The notes: generated by a model not told the origin, from the letters alone. DNA of 64,000 nucleotides from Neorhizobium galegae (GCF_017877055.1 NZ_JAGIPG010000001.1:1240001-1304000), one strand, 5' to 3'. Counted from the stretch's first letter, positions 15,882 to 25,571 are shown. A program made the numbers and translations.

Positions 15882-16907
15882 TCAAGGTTGATTGACGAGA
15901 TTGCAGACCGCCTGGCGCAGCGTCAGGATGCCGCTGTCGAAATGGCGGGTCGGATGGATGCGGTTGGTGAGCAGGGTCACGGCGCGGCCCTTGTCGAAAT
16001 CGATCAACAGGCTGGTGCCGGTGAAGCCCGTATGGCCGATGGTGCCGGCACCGCACAGCTCGCCGCCCCACCAGTCGGCAAAGGGATGTTCCCAGCCGTG
16101 GGTGCGTCTGTTGGAGAGCGGCGTGCGCATCAATGCGATCGCGTTCCTGGAGGCGCCGGTGCCGTCGAGCAGGCTTTCGGCGAAGTCCAGAACGGACGTT
16201 ACGGTGCCGAACAGGCCGGCATGGCCGGAACCCTGCAGCGCCGCGCAGTTCTCGTCGTGCACTTCGCCGCAGAGAACCCGGTGCCGCCAGGCGCAGTCTT
16301 CGGTGGCGGCGGCGTTTTCCGGATCGGCGGACCAGGCAAAGCCCGGCCCGGGATCGATGTCGCGGATCGTCTTTTTCGCCAGCCGTTCGAGCGCGAAGCC
16401 GAGCAGGATGAAGTTGATGTCGGAATAGACCGGCGGGCCCGCTTTCCATTCGCGCTGCAGGATGAAGGCGCGGAGCAGATCCGGATCGCGGCCATAGGTA
16501 TAGATCGGCTCGACGCCCGGAAACGGCGTCTGGTGACCGAGGCATTGGCGGAAGGTGATCTTCCGTTCCCAGGCCTCGGCATTGTACTGGCGCAGGTCCG
16601 GCAGCAGCGTGGTGAGCGGCGCGTCGAGATCGATCACGCCGTCGTCGGCAAGCTTCAGGATGCGCCCCGTGGTGAAGATCACCTTGGTGAGCGAGGCGAG
16701 GTCGAACCAGGTGTCCAAGGTCATCGGACGTTGAGTGGGAACGAATTGGGCCGAGCCGATGGCGCGGGTCATGCGGCCGTGCTTCAGGTCGACAACGCCC
16801 AGCACACCGCCCGGGATGCGATTATCGGCGACGGACTGCGTCAGTGGGGCGAAGGCGCGTTCGAAGACGGTGGCAAGTTCGGGACTGGCGGAAGCTTTAT
16901 CGTTCAT
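15882..16907 (-). CDS. Serine hydrolase of the class C beta-lactamase fold, AmiE-like
   Basis: A 341-aa protein of the beta-lactamase/penicillin-binding fold. The nucleophile motif SLTK (S-x-x-K) is at about residues 73-76, the second motif reads YSDIN (Y-x-N/D position), and the third is HTGFTG. No signal peptide is visible, so it is probably cytoplasmic. In Bacillus subtilis the murQ-murR-murP-amiE-nagZ-namZ cluster encodes AmiE (YbbE), an N-acetylmuramoyl-L-alanine amidase of this same fold; the position between a peptide importer and anmK suggests the same job here (inference). ATG 16907 opens [11 protein letters not shown], 13 bp after the ATPase stop. A plain esterase is the alternative. 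Confidence 0.8.
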   Translation of the reverse strand: MNDKASASPELATVFERAFAPLTQSVADNRIPGGVLGVVDLKHGRMTRAIGSAQFVPTQRPMTLDTWFDLASLTKVIFTTGRILKLADDGVIDLDAPLTTLLPDLRQYNAEAWERKITFRQCLGHQTPFPGVEPIYTYGRDPDLLRAFILQREWKAGPPVYSDINFILLGFALERLAKKTIRDIDPGPGFAWSADPENAAATEDCAWRHRVLCGEVHDENCAALQGSGHAGLFGTVTSVLDFAESLLDGTGASRNAIALMRTPLSNRRTHGWEHPFADWWGGELCGAGTIGHTGFTGTSLLIDFDKGRAVTLLTNRIHPTRHFDSGILTLRQAVCNLVNQP

Positions 16908-16920
16908 GATCGTTACATCC

Positions 16921-18666
16921 TCAGGCTTCCGCTCGTGCCCGGTGATCGCGTCCATAGGTTCGCCATTCGGCGGGCGGCGGTTCGAAGCCCTGCGGACGGA
17001 CCAGCGACGGGACCTGGCGCGTGTCGAGTTCGAAATGCTGGTTGCGGCGCTCGATGCTCGGGACGGCGGAAATCAGCCGCTTCGTGTAGGAATGCTGCGG
17101 GTCGGACAGAACCGATGCGGCATTACCGATCTCGACGATCTGGCCAGCATAGAGCACGGCGATGCGATGGGCGATACGCTCGACGACAGCCATGTCGTGT
17201 GACACGAAGAGATAGGCGAGGCCGTATTCGTGCTGCAGATCGACCAGCAGTTCCAGCACCTTGGCCTGTACCGAGACGTCCAGCGCCGAAACCGCTTCGT
17301 CGAGCACCACGATCGATGGATTGAGCATCAACGCGCGGGCGATACAGAGGCGCTGGCGCTGGCCGCCGGAGAATTCGTGCGGGTAACGCAGCAGGCTGTT
17401 TTCGGGCAAGCCGACGCGCTTCAGCAGCGCCACCATTTTCGCGCGCGTTTCGGCATTGATCCGGCCGCCGGCGGCGATCACCGGTTCCGCAAGGATGCTG
17501 TCGATCCGCAGCCGCGGATTGAGCGAGGCATAGGGGTTCTGGAAGACCATCTGCACGGAAGGATCGCTGCCATCCACGATCGTTCCGTTGTTGGCGGAAA
17601 AACTGCCGCGGGTGGGCTTCACGAGACCTAAGATGGCGCGGGCGGTGGTCGATTTGCCGGAGCCGCTTTCGCCGACGATCGCCAGCGTCTCGCCCGGCAT
17701 CAGGTCGAAACCGACATTCTCGACCGCGTGGACCGAGCCCGGCGAACGGCTGAGAATGCTGCCGGCCACCTTGAAGCGAACCGTCAGGCCCTCGACCGTC
17801 AGGGCAGGGACGATTGCTTCGGACTGCTCGCGGTTGAAATCGGAACGCGCGGCGCGGCCGGATTCGAAATGCGGCACGGCGCTCAGGAGATGCTGGGTAT
17901 AGGGATGTTTCGGCTGGTCGAGGACATCACCAAGCAGTCCCTGCTCGACCGCTTCGCCGGCCTGCATGACCATGACCTTGTCGGCGATACCGGCCACGAG
18001 GCCGATGTCATGGGTGATGAAGATCATCCCCATGTCGGTCTCGCGCTTCAGTTCCCCGAGCAGCGCCATGATCTGCGCCTGGACGGTGACGTCGAGCGCG
18101 GTCGTCGGTTCGTCGGCGATCAGCAGGCGCGGATTGCAGGCCAGTGCCATGGCGATCATGACCCGCTGGAGCATGCCGCCGGAAAGCTGGTTCGGGGTGT
18201 ATTTGAGGCGCCGTGCCGCGTCGGGAATGCGTACCCGGTCGAGTGCGTCCTTGGCCGCGGCCGTCGCCTGCCTGCCGGTCAGCCCGCGATGCAGGCGAAA
18301 CGATTCCTCGATCTGGCGGCCGATCGTCAGGACCGGGTTCAGCGAGGTCATCGGCTCCTGGAAGATCATGCCGATCTCGGAGCCGCGGATCTTTTCGAGC
18401 ACCGGCTCGCCGGCTTTGGTGATGTCGAGAACGCTGCCGTCGGCGCGTTTCAGGGTGATCGAGCCGCCGATGATGCGACCGCCGCCGAAATCCACCAGCC
18501 GGTTGACGGAGAGCGCGGTGACGGATTTGCCGGAGCCGCTTTCGCCGACAATCGCCAGCGTCTCGCCGGCATCGAGGTCGAAGCTGACGCCCTTGACGAT
18601 CTCGTTGGCTTCGGGATTGCGCCCGAAACCGACGCGCAGGTTCGATACCGAGAGAAGCGGCGTCAT
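16921..18666 (-). CDS. Peptide/muropeptide ABC transporter, fused DppD-DppF ATPase
   Basis: A 581-aa protein with two nucleotide-binding domains in one chain. Domain 1: Walker A GESGSGKSVT near residues 40-49, signature LSGGMLQRVMIAMAL, Walker B LLIADEPTTALD. Domain 2 (from about residue 290): Walker A GESGSGKSTT, signature FSGGQRQRLCIARAL, Walker B VVLDEAVSALD. Between them lies the oligopeptide/dipeptide C-terminal region HPYTQHLLSAVP. The fusion is common in rhizobial Opp/Dpp systems. ATG 18666 overlaps the permease stop by 4 bp. The operon context points to murein-derived oligopeptides or sugars as substrate. Confidence 0.92.
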   Translation of the reverse strand: MTPLLSVSNLRVGFGRNPEANEIVKGVSFDLDAGETLAIVGESGSGKSVTALSVNRLVDFGGGRIIGGSITLKRADGSVLDITKAGEPVLEKIRGSEIGMIFQEPMTSLNPVLTIGRQIEESFRLHRGLTGRQATAAAKDALDRVRIPDAARRLKYTPNQLSGGMLQRVMIAMALACNPRLLIADEPTTALDVTVQAQIMALLGELKRETDMGMIFITHDIGLVAGIADKVMVMQAGEAVEQGLLGDVLDQPKHPYTQHLLSAVPHFESGRAARSDFNREQSEAIVPALTVEGLTVRFKVAGSILSRSPGSVHAVENVGFDLMPGETLAIVGESGSGKSTTARAILGLVKPTRGSFSANNGTIVDGSDPSVQMVFQNPYASLNPRLRIDSILAEPVIAAGGRINAETRAKMVALLKRVGLPENSLLRYPHEFSGGQRQRLCIARALMLNPSIVVLDEAVSALDVSVQAKVLELLVDLQHEYGLAYLFVSHDMAVVERIAHRIAVLYAGQIVEIGNAASVLSDPQHSYTKRLISAVPSIERRNQHFELDTRQVPSLVRPQGFEPPPAEWRTYGRDHRARAEA

Positions 18667-19502
18667 GGAGCGGACCTCCGCGTCTTGGGATCGAGGATGT
18701 CGCGCAAAGCGTCGCCGAGCAGGTTGAAGCCTAAAATGCTGATCATGATGGCGACCGCCGGGAAGATCAGCATCCAGGGCGCATTTTCCATCAGGTTGCG
18801 GCTGTCGGCAAGCATCAGTCCGAGCGAGGAGGCCGGCGGCTGGGTGCCGAGGCCGAGGAAGCTCAAGCCGGCTTCGGTCAGCAGCGACCATGCCAAAGCG
18901 AGCGTGACCTGAACCGTCAGTGGTGCCACGAGATTGAGGAGAAGGTGCCGGGTCAGGATATAGCGCCTACTTGAGCCGAAGGTGCGCGCCGCATCGACGA
19001 ATTCGCGAGCCTTGATGGAGAGGGCCGGGCCGCGCACGACGCGGGTGAAGATCGGCGTATAGACGATGGCGATCGCAGCCACGCTGGTCCAGGTACCTGG
19101 GCCGACAACGGCGATGATGAGGAGGGCGAGCAGGATGGCCGGGAAAGCGAGCAGCACGTCCATGATGCGCATCACGAGGCCGTCCCAGGCCTTGCCGAAC
19201 CAGGCGGCGGTAAGGCCGAGTATGGTGCCGGCAAACGTCGCGATCGCCACCGAGCAGAAGGCGACGAGGAAGGACTGGCCGATGCCGTTCATCAGCCGGC
19301 TCGCGATATCGCGGCCGAACAGGTCGGTGCCCATCCAATAGACCGCGTTCGGCGCGTGCAGCCTGTCGATGCGGAACTGCTGCAGCGGACTGTAGGGAGT
19401 GACGTCAAACATGCCGAGCAGCGCGACGGCGAGATAGATCACAACGATCGTACCGCCGATCCTGCCGCTGGGATGGCTGAAAATTGCACGCAATATCGAC
19501 AT
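18663..19502 (-). CDS. Peptide/muropeptide ABC transporter permease, DppC-like
   Basis: A 279-aa inner-membrane permease with the DppC/OppC N-terminal signature HAPNAVYWMGTDLFGRDIASRL and about six hydrophobic helices; the ATPase-contact motif is EFVDAARTFGSSRRYIL. ATG 19502 shares one base with the dppB stop (TGATG); a GTG at 19505 would add one residue. Works with DppB-like and the fused ATPase in uptake of murein fragments (context inference). Confidence 0.91.
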   Translation of the reverse strand: MSILRAIFSHPSGRIGGTIVVIYLAVALLGMFDVTPYSPLQQFRIDRLHAPNAVYWMGTDLFGRDIASRLMNGIGQSFLVAFCSVAIATFAGTILGLTAAWFGKAWDGLVMRIMDVLLAFPAILLALLIIAVVGPGTWTSVAAIAIVYTPIFTRVVRGPALSIKAREFVDAARTFGSSRRYILTRHLLLNLVAPLTVQVTLALAWSLLTEAGLSFLGLGTQPPASSLGLMLADSRNLMENAPWMLIFPAVAIMISILGFNLLGDALRDILDPKTRRSAP

Positions 19503-20464
19503 CACTTGCTCTCTCCGAGCCGGATGCGCGGATCGAGCGTCACATAAGCGAGGTCGACGAGCAGATTGACCACCATGAAGTTGAAGGCAATGAACAGAAC
19601 GCAGCCCTGCACCAGCGCATAGTCACGCTGCAGGATCGCTTCGAGGACGAGGCGGCCGAGGCCGGGAAGAGCGTAGATCTGCTCCACCAGCACGGCGCCG
19701 CCGAGCAGGTAGCCGAATTCGACGCCGCTCAGGGTGACCACCGGGATCAGCGCATTCGGCAGGGCATGGCGCCAGATGACGCTCCGCTTCGGCACGCCCT
19801 TCGAGCGGGCCGTGCGGACATAGTCGTCGCTCAGCACATCGAGCATGGCGGACCGCGAAATGCGGGTGACGGAGGAGGCGAAAGCGAAGCCGAGTGTCAC
19901 CGCAGGCAGGATCATCTGGCCGAGATTGCGTAGCGGATCGGTGAATAGCGGCGTGAACTCACCCATCGTCGGCAGGATGCCGAAGCCGGCCGAGAGAGCA
20001 TAGATGATCAGCAGGCCGACGACAAAGTTCGGTGTCGACTGGCCGATCATTGCGAAGATCCGCACTGCAAGATCGGACATCTTTTCGTTGCGGGTGGCGG
20101 CAAATACGCCAGCCGGCAGGCCGACGAGAAGCGCCACGCACATGGACATCAATGCGAGCTGCAGCGTCAACGGAAAACGTTCGAGGATGATGGCCAGAGC
20201 CGGCTTGCCGTGGATCACGGAAATGCCGAGATCGCCCTGCAGGACGCCCAGAAGCCAGCTCCAGTATTGTACCAGGATCGGCTTGTCGATGCCGAAATAG
20301 GCAGAGAGCGCCGCCCGCTGCGCCGGCGTCAGCAGGCCGGCTTCGGTGCCGAGCATCGCGGTGATCGCGTCGCCCGGCACCAAGCGGATTGCGACGAACA
20401 CGAGGATGGAAACCCCGAGCATGACGAGCGGAAACGTCAGAAGCCGTCGCGTCAGATAGTTCAT
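19502..20464 (-). CDS. Peptide/muropeptide ABC transporter permease, DppB-like
   Basis: A 320-aa permease beginning MNYLTRRLLTFPLVMLGVS, the typical DppB/OppB opening, with six hydrophobic helices and the coupling loop DYVRTARSKGVPKRSVIW. It starts 38 bp after the binding-protein stop without an obvious hairpin between. Part of the murein operon; substrate specificity is set by the neighbouring binding protein. Confidence 0.92.
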   Translation of the reverse strand: MNYLTRRLLTFPLVMLGVSILVFVAIRLVPGDAITAMLGTEAGLLTPAQRAALSAYFGIDKPILVQYWSWLLGVLQGDLGISVIHGKPALAIILERFPLTLQLALMSMCVALLVGLPAGVFAATRNEKMSDLAVRIFAMIGQSTPNFVVGLLIIYALSAGFGILPTMGEFTPLFTDPLRNLGQMILPAVTLGFAFASSVTRISRSAMLDVLSDDYVRTARSKGVPKRSVIWRHALPNALIPVVTLSGVEFGYLLGGAVLVEQIYALPGLGRLVLEAILQRDYALVQGCVLFIAFNFMVVNLLVDLAYVTLDPRIRLGESK

Positions 20465-20502
20465 GGGTCAACCAACCTCGTATACGTAACGTCAGGCAAA
20501 CA

Positions 20503-22023
20503 TCACTGCAGGGTGACTTTGCTCAGGCCGAACAGCGAGCCTTCCGGCGTCGGTACGAAGCCCTGAACGTTCTTCTGCTGTGCGGTGTAGCTGTAGGACG
20601 TGTAGAGCCAGGCCCACGGAGCGACTTCGACGAGGTGCTTTTCGAAGTCGGCGAAGATGACCTTGCGCTTGGCAGGATCGGTCTCGACGCGGCCCTTCTG
20701 CATCAGGCCGTCGAGCGTGTCGTCGATGTAGTTGGTGACCTTCTGCAGGTTGCCGGTCTTGGTCCAGTAACGGTTGTACATGGAATAGGGATCGGCCCGG
20801 CCGCCGTTCAGCGCCACCGCCATATCGAAATCGCCCTTCAGCCAGGCGTCGACATAGACGTTGAGCTCCATCATCTTGATGTTGAGCTTGACGCCGATTT
20901 CGGCGAGCTGGGACTGCAGAACCTGCGCTTCGGCGGCAGCGGTCGCGGGTTCGCCGTTGGCGGCGATGACGGTCGCGGTAAAGCCGTTCGCAAAACCTGC
21001 ATCAGCCATCAGCTTCTTCGCCTTGGCGATGTCCTGCTTGTAGCAGAACAGCGTGCTGGCATCGGACGTGTAGCCGGGCATGGTCAGCGGACCGGTAACC
21101 TTGCCTTCGCCGACGGAGGCCGTATCGAGCACGTCCTTGCGGTCGATGGCGCAGGAGATCGCCTGGCGCACGGCGAGCACGTCCATCGGCTTGCGGGACG
21201 GGTTCATCTGCAGCACGTGGTAGGCGAGAACCGGCGTGCGGTTGAGGACCAGGCTTGTTTCCTTCGGCACGAGGGTCGCCACAAGCGGATCGTTGATCAG
21301 CGCGAAATCGACCTGTTTGGTGCGCAGCGCCGCGAGAATTGCGGTTTCGTCCGGCAGGACGCTGATATCGATGCCGTCGATGGCGATCTTGCCGCCGGCC
21401 CAGTCCTTGTTGGCGGAGAGCGTTTCCCTGGAATTCGGCTCCCACTTGTCGAGCTTGAACGGGCCCGAGCCAAGCGCCTTGGTGCCGATCGTGCCGGCGG
21501 TGATTTCAGCTGCCGGTACGATCGCCGCGTTAATGCTTGCCATGGCGGTCAGCAACGGCACGTCCGGCTGCGACAGCTTGAAGACGACGGTCGCCTGATC
21601 GGGGGTCTCGATCGAAGCGATCGACAGGAAGTTGGCGCGCGCGGCGGCTGCAGTCTTTTCGTCGAGAAGGCGCTCGAAGGAAGCCTTCACGTCGGCTGCG
21701 GTCACCGGCTTGCCGTCCTGGAATTTTGCGCTCGGGTTGAGCTTGAACGTGATCTGCTTGGCATCGGGCGCAAATTCCCACGAAGCGGCGACGGCCGGGA
21801 CGATCTGCAGGTCCTTGTCGAAACGGACGAGGGGTTCATAGATCAGTTCCAGCAGGCGGATCGAAGAAAATGCGGTCTGCTTGTGCGGATCAAGGCCGGT
21901 CGCATCCTGCTTCCAGGCCATTTTCAGCGACGCGGCGGAGGCCGGCGAGGCGATTGCGGTTGCGCCGATGGTGACCGCCAGCGCAAGGCCGGACAGCAGT
22001 TTAGTCGAAAGATGTCTTCCCAT
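20503..22023 (-). CDS. Peptide/muropeptide-binding protein, DppA/SBP_bac_5 family
   Basis: A 506-aa periplasmic binding protein. The signal peptide has a hydrophobic core from about residue 12 and likely cleavage after SPASA (residue 30). The family stretch KITFKLNPSAKFQDGKPVTA and the closing region ADFEKHLVEVAPWAWLY are visible. Members bind di- to oligopeptides, nickel, heme, opines or muropeptides; its gene sits between murQ and the permeases, so murein fragments such as anhMurNAc-peptides or the sugar itself are the best guess. It follows murQ by 77 bp with no clear promoter. Confidence 0.9.
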   Translation of the reverse strand: MGRHLSTKLLSGLALAVTIGATAIASPASAASLKMAWKQDATGLDPHKQTAFSSIRLLELIYEPLVRFDKDLQIVPAVAASWEFAPDAKQITFKLNPSAKFQDGKPVTAADVKASFERLLDEKTAAAARANFLSIASIETPDQATVVFKLSQPDVPLLTAMASINAAIVPAAEITAGTIGTKALGSGPFKLDKWEPNSRETLSANKDWAGGKIAIDGIDISVLPDETAILAALRTKQVDFALINDPLVATLVPKETSLVLNRTPVLAYHVLQMNPSRKPMDVLAVRQAISCAIDRKDVLDTASVGEGKVTGPLTMPGYTSDASTLFCYKQDIAKAKKLMADAGFANGFTATVIAANGEPATAAAEAQVLQSQLAEIGVKLNIKMMELNVYVDAWLKGDFDMAVALNGGRADPYSMYNRYWTKTGNLQKVTNYIDDTLDGLMQKGRVETDPAKRKVIFADFEKHLVEVAPWAWLYTSYSYTAQQKNVQGFVPTPEGSLFGLSKVTLQ

Positions 22024-22100
22024 TTTTATTCTCCCTCTCTTGATATCTGTTCGTCGTCTCGACCAGCCACATTCGAGCAGCGGTCCGTCATTCAGCAGCT

Positions 22101-23078
22101 TTACGCTGTCTTCCCATCAATTGCCTTGCGGAGGAAGCCTCCGGCATCGTCGAGCGCCCCGCGCGCCGTATCGACATCCATTCCCGTCAGCGCGATCAGG
22201 ATCGCCAGTTTGACGTCGTTGCCGGTGAGGTCAAGCACGCGGCGCGCCTCTTCCGTCGTGCAGCCGGTTGCCTGCATGACGATGCGGGCGGCGCGGGCGA
22301 CGAGCTTCTGGTTGCTGGCATGCAGGTCGACCATCAGGTTCTGATAGCTCTTGCCGATGCGGATCATGCTCGCCGTAGTCAGCATGTTGAGTACGAGCTT
22401 CTGGGCCGTGCCGGATTTCAGCCGGGTCGAGCCGGTGAGGATTTCCGGGCCGACGACCGGCGAAATGGCAATATCGGCAATATCGGCGATGACGGCATCG
22501 GGATTACAGGAGAGGGCGACCGTCTTCGCCCCAAGCCCCTTGGCATAGTTCAAGGCACCGATGACGTAAGGCGTGCGGCCGCTGACGGCGATGCCGACAA
22601 CGACGTCGTCTGCGGTCAGGCCGATGTCGGCGAGATCCTGCTGGCCCTGTTCCGGGCTGTCCTCTGCGCCTTCGACGGCGTGCTGGAGGGCGTGGCTGCC
22701 GCCGGCGATCAGACCGACGACCATGCCTTCCGGGACGCTGAAGGTCGGCGGGCATTCAGAGGCATCCAGTACGCCGAGGCGGCCGCTGGTGCCGGCGCCG
22801 ATATAGACCAGCCGGGCGCCCTTCTGGAAAGCGCGAACGATTTCCTCCACGGCCTCGGCGATCTGCGGGATCACCTTCTCCACGGCCGCGGGAACGCCCT
22901 GGTCTTCCTCGTTGATCTCGCGAAGGACATCGACTGTCGGCAGGAGATCGATATCCATGGAGCGGGGATTGCGGTCTTCCGAAACCAGTCTTTCCAGTTC
23001 GGATATCAGCCGTTCGTCGCTCATGACCCTGCCTTCGAGATCGGAGGGCGGCGCAGCGCTTCGCAGGATCGGCGTCAT
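22101..23078 (-). CDS. murQ: N-acetylmuramic acid 6-phosphate etherase
   Basis: A 325-aa SIS-domain enzyme that removes D-lactate from MurNAc-6-phosphate to give GlcNAc-6-phosphate. The MurQ fingerprints [20 protein letters not shown] (about residues 96-115) and [16 protein letters not shown] are intact, with the catalytic Glu in ASECPP. The C-terminal 50 residues form the small helical domain ([17 protein letters not shown]). ATG 23078 is preceded by GGTGAGGAG; an internal ATG at 23024 (MSDERLIS) is the position where most family members start, so the 18-residue extension is tentative. Its own promoter region with an RpiR-like palindrome lies in the 127-bp gap after the kinase gene. Confidence 0.94.
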   Translation of the reverse strand: MTPILRSAAPPSDLEGRVMSDERLISELERLVSEDRNPRSMDIDLLPTVDVLREINEEDQGVPAAVEKVIPQIAEAVEEIVRAFQKGARLVYIGAGTSGRLGVLDASECPPTFSVPEGMVVGLIAGGSHALQHAVEGAEDSPEQGQQDLADIGLTADDVVVGIAVSGRTPYVIGALNYAKGLGAKTVALSCNPDAVIADIADIAISPVVGPEILTGSTRLKSGTAQKLVLNMLTTASMIRIGKSYQNLMVDLHASNQKLVARAARIVMQATGCTTEEARRVLDLTGNDVKLAILIALTGMDVDTARGALDDAGGFLRKAIDGKTA

Positions 23079-23139
23079 ACGATGTTGCTCCTCACCCTTT
23101 GTTATCCTTTCCTTGAGGATTAGGATCATCCATTCCATG

Positions 23140-23170
23140 AGTCAATGGAAAATTGGAATATATTATTCCA
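23140..23170 (-). promoter_or_regulatory. murQ promoter with RpiR-like palindrome
   Basis: TGGAATATATTATTCCA (23154-23170) has perfect 7-bp arms around TAT. Eight bases downstream in the leftward direction is TTGACT (23145-23140), followed at 17 bp by TAATCC. A second inverted repeat, TTCCAT and ATGGAA (23133-23138, 23145-23150), overlaps the -35. This is an internal promoter inside the murein operon. Confidence 0.6.
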
Positions 23171-23205
23171 CATCACTCCGCCTTTTCTGAAGGCGGGATT
23201 GCGGT

Positions 23206-24090
23206 TCAGGAGGCTTTGACAGCTTGGCGGGCAAGGATGATCGCGCCTGAGACGGCATCGCCGTCTGCGGGCTTCAGGCGGCGGCGGACGTCGGGCGCCA
23301 GCCAGGCCTCCAGCGGGCTCGACAGGCCGCCAAGCAGGGTAACGCGCGGAGCGCCCTGATCGAACAGCGTGCGGACCAGCGTGTCGATCTGTTCGGCAGC
23401 ACTTTGGACGATGCGACGGCCGGCGGAATCACCCTGGTCCGCATGCCGCATCACCATCGGCGCAAGCGAGGCATAGTCCGTGGCGGACGAACGGTCCATC
23501 CAGGCTATGGCTTCGAAAGGATCGTTCTGGAAGCGCTGCATGACCTCGATCAGGAGGGCGGTTTTCTCAATCCGTCCGTCGTGAGCCCGGAGTGCCAGTT
23601 GTACCGCTTTCAGGCCGAGATCTGCACCGCTGCCTTCATCGGAAATGGGAAATCCGTATCCGCCGACGCGCAGGCTGCGTCCTTCGGCGAAACCGAGCCC
23701 GATCGAGCCGGTGCCGGCGATGACGATCGCGCCGTCGCGGCCGGAATGGGCGCCGAGGCAGGCGCCCATTCCGTCGCTGACGAAATCGATGCTGGCGAAC
23801 CTGTGGGGGATCGCCTTCAAGGCCTCGACCGAACCCTTGCGACCGGTGCCAGCAAGCCCGATGCCCACATGGGTGCGGGCTATCTCGTCGGACCCGAACC
23901 CGGCTTCATCAAAGGCGGCATTGAACGCGCGCGAGATCGAGGCCCAGGCTTCTTCGATACCGAGCCGCGTCGTGGCAGGGCCGGAAAGGCCCTGGCCAAG
24001 GACAGAGCCGGATTGGTCCTCGATACGGGCGCGGCAGCCGGTACCGCCTCCATCGACGCCGAGGAAAAAGCGTTCCGTTCCGGCCGTCAT
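23206..24090 (-). CDS. BadF/BadG-type amino sugar kinase (GlcNAc or MurNAc/GlcNAc kinase)
   Basis: A 294-aa ASKHA-fold kinase. Phosphate-1 motif FLGVDGGGTGCRA at residues 8-20, the conserved Asp in VSDGMGACLGAH, adenosine-side GTGSIGLGF and the segment GYGFPISDEGSGADLG. The same family includes eukaryotic NAGK and Clostridium MurK, which phosphorylates both MurNAc and GlcNAc. Next to murQ and anmK it most likely makes GlcNAc-6-P, or MurNAc-6-P from non-anhydro MurNAc. ATG 24090 overlaps the murA-like stop by 4 bp (ATGA), so translation is coupled to that gene. Confidence 0.88.
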   Translation of the reverse strand: MTAGTERFFLGVDGGGTGCRARIEDQSGSVLGQGLSGPATTRLGIEEAWASISRAFNAAFDEAGFGSDEIARTHVGIGLAGTGRKGSVEALKAIPHRFASIDFVSDGMGACLGAHSGRDGAIVIAGTGSIGLGFAEGRSLRVGGYGFPISDEGSGADLGLKAVQLALRAHDGRIEKTALLIEVMQRFQNDPFEAIAWMDRSSATDYASLAPMVMRHADQGDSAGRRIVQSAAEQIDTLVRTLFDQGAPRVTLLGGLSSPLEAWLAPDVRRRLKPADGDAVSGAIILARQAVKAS

Positions 24091-25343
24091 GCGCTGATCC
24101 GCTCGATATCGGCTCCGCATTGGCCAAGCTTGCGGTCGAGTTGTTCGTATCCGCGGTCGAGATGGTAGACGCGGTTGATAACCGTTTCACCCGAGGAAAC
24201 CAGCCCGGCGAGCACCAGCGAGACGGAGGCGCGCAGATCCGTCGCCATCACCTGCGCTCCCTTCAACGGGGCGCCGCCGCGTACCAGTGCGGTGGTGCCC
24301 TGCAACGCGATATTGGCGCCGAGGCGCATCAGTTCCGGCACGTGCATGAAGCGGCTTTCGAAGACGGTTTCGCGGATCAGCGATGCACCTTCGGCACAGG
24401 CTGCAAGCGCCATGAACTGCGCCTGAAGATCGGTCGGGAAACCCGGATAGGGCTCGGTGGTGATATCGGTCGCCTTCAGCGGACCTTCGCGCGAAACGAC
24501 GAGGCCGCGATCGCTCGGCCAGATGCTGACGCCCATTGCTTCCAGCACCTGCACGATGGAGGCCATGTTCTCCAGCCGGGCGTTGGTGAGCTCCAGCATG
24601 CCGCCCGTAATGGCGGCTGCGACCGCGTAGGTTCCGGCTTCGATCCGGTCGGGAATGCCGTGATGCTTCGCCGGCTGCCAGGTGGTCGAGCCTTCTACCA
24701 GGATGCGATGGGTGCCGGCGCCTTCGATGCGTGCACCCATGGCGATCAGGCAGGCGGCGAGATCGCCGACTTCGGGTTCGCGGGCGGCGTTGAGGATCTC
24801 GGTTTCGCCCTTGGCGGCGGTGGCGGCCATCATCGCCGTCTCCGTGGCACCGACGGAGGGGGAGGGAAGCACGATGCGTCCGCCCTTCAGGCCGCCCGAT
24901 GCCGAGGCGACGATCAGGCCGTTCTCGATATCGATGTCCGCCCCTAGCGCTGCGAGCGCCTTGATATGCATGTCGACTGGGCGCGCACCGATGGCGCAGC
25001 CGCCAGGCAGCGAGACGCGTGCCTGGCCGAAGCGGGCGAGCAGCGGTGCAAGCACGAGCACGGTGGCGCGCATCTTGCGGACGGTGTCGTAGGAAGTTTC
25101 CTTCGAGACGATTGCCTTGGCATCGACGATGGTGGAATGGCCGGTGCGGGTGATGGCGGCGCCATGGAGCTCGACGACCCCCAGCATGTTTTCCACATCG
25201 CTGACCTGCGGCAGGTTGGTGAGCTCGACCGGGTAGGGACTGAGCAGCGTTGCCGCAATCTGCGGGAGCGCCGCGTTTTTCGCCCCGGCAATGGTGACGG
25301 CTCCCTGGAGCCGATGACCGCCGACGATCCGTAATCTGTCCAT
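24087..25343 (-). CDS. murA: UDP-N-acetylglucosamine 1-carboxyvinyltransferase (MurA) in a murein-recovery operon
   Basis: A 418-aa EPSP-synthase-fold enzyme, full family length. It transfers enolpyruvate from PEP to UDP-GlcNAc, the first committed step of murein synthesis. Key residues are kept: Lys-Asn in AGAKNAALP (residues 19-27), the fosfomycin-target Cys in [11 protein letters not shown], Asp in [10 protein letters not shown], Arg in [11 protein letters not shown] and Arg in [13 protein letters not shown]. It is the first gene of the leftward operon, followed with 4-bp overlap by the amino sugar kinase, and divergent from the RpiR regulator. Rhizobia normally carry a housekeeping murA elsewhere, so this is probably a second copy (cannot be checked here). 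Confidence 0.92.
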   Translation of the reverse strand: MDRLRIVGGHRLQGAVTIAGAKNAALPQIAATLLSPYPVELTNLPQVSDVENMLGVVELHGAAITRTGHSTIVDAKAIVSKETSYDTVRKMRATVLVLAPLLARFGQARVSLPGGCAIGARPVDMHIKALAALGADIDIENGLIVASASGGLKGGRIVLPSPSVGATETAMMAATAAKGETEILNAAREPEVGDLAACLIAMGARIEGAGTHRILVEGSTTWQPAKHHGIPDRIEAGTYAVAAAITGGMLELTNARLENMASIVQVLEAMGVSIWPSDRGLVVSREGPLKATDITTEPYPGFPTDLQAQFMALAACAEGASLIRETVFESRFMHVPELMRLGANIALQGTTALVRGGAPLKGAQVMATDLRASVSLVLAGLVSSGETVINRVYHLDRGYEQLDRKLGQCGADIERISA

Positions 25344-25419
25344 GACGAAACCTGTCGAAGAGGTGCAGTGAATCTCAAAACAATCTGCGCTCCCTCGAAA
25401 CTAAACCACAAGGCGCCCC

Positions 25420-25446
25420 TGTCAATCATTCGGAATTTTTTATTCC
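25420..25446 (-). promoter_or_regulatory. murA-operon promoter with RpiR-like palindrome
   Basis: GGAATTTTTTATTCC (25432-25446) lies 6 bp upstream of a leftward TTGACA (25425-25420). The -10 is weak (TAGTTT at 16 bp). It occupies the 228-bp gap between the murA-like gene and the divergent rpiR gene and differs at two of 15 positions from the palindrome before murQ. Confidence 0.6.
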
Positions 25447-25571
25447 TTTGCGCGGCATTATCTGCGATAATTCATCCTCGGCTCGGGGATGGAAACGCTG
25501 TTGCGGACGACCGTTGCGGTGATATCCTCCACCATCGCCAAAACCGCATCGGGAAGCTTCTGAAGGAACGC

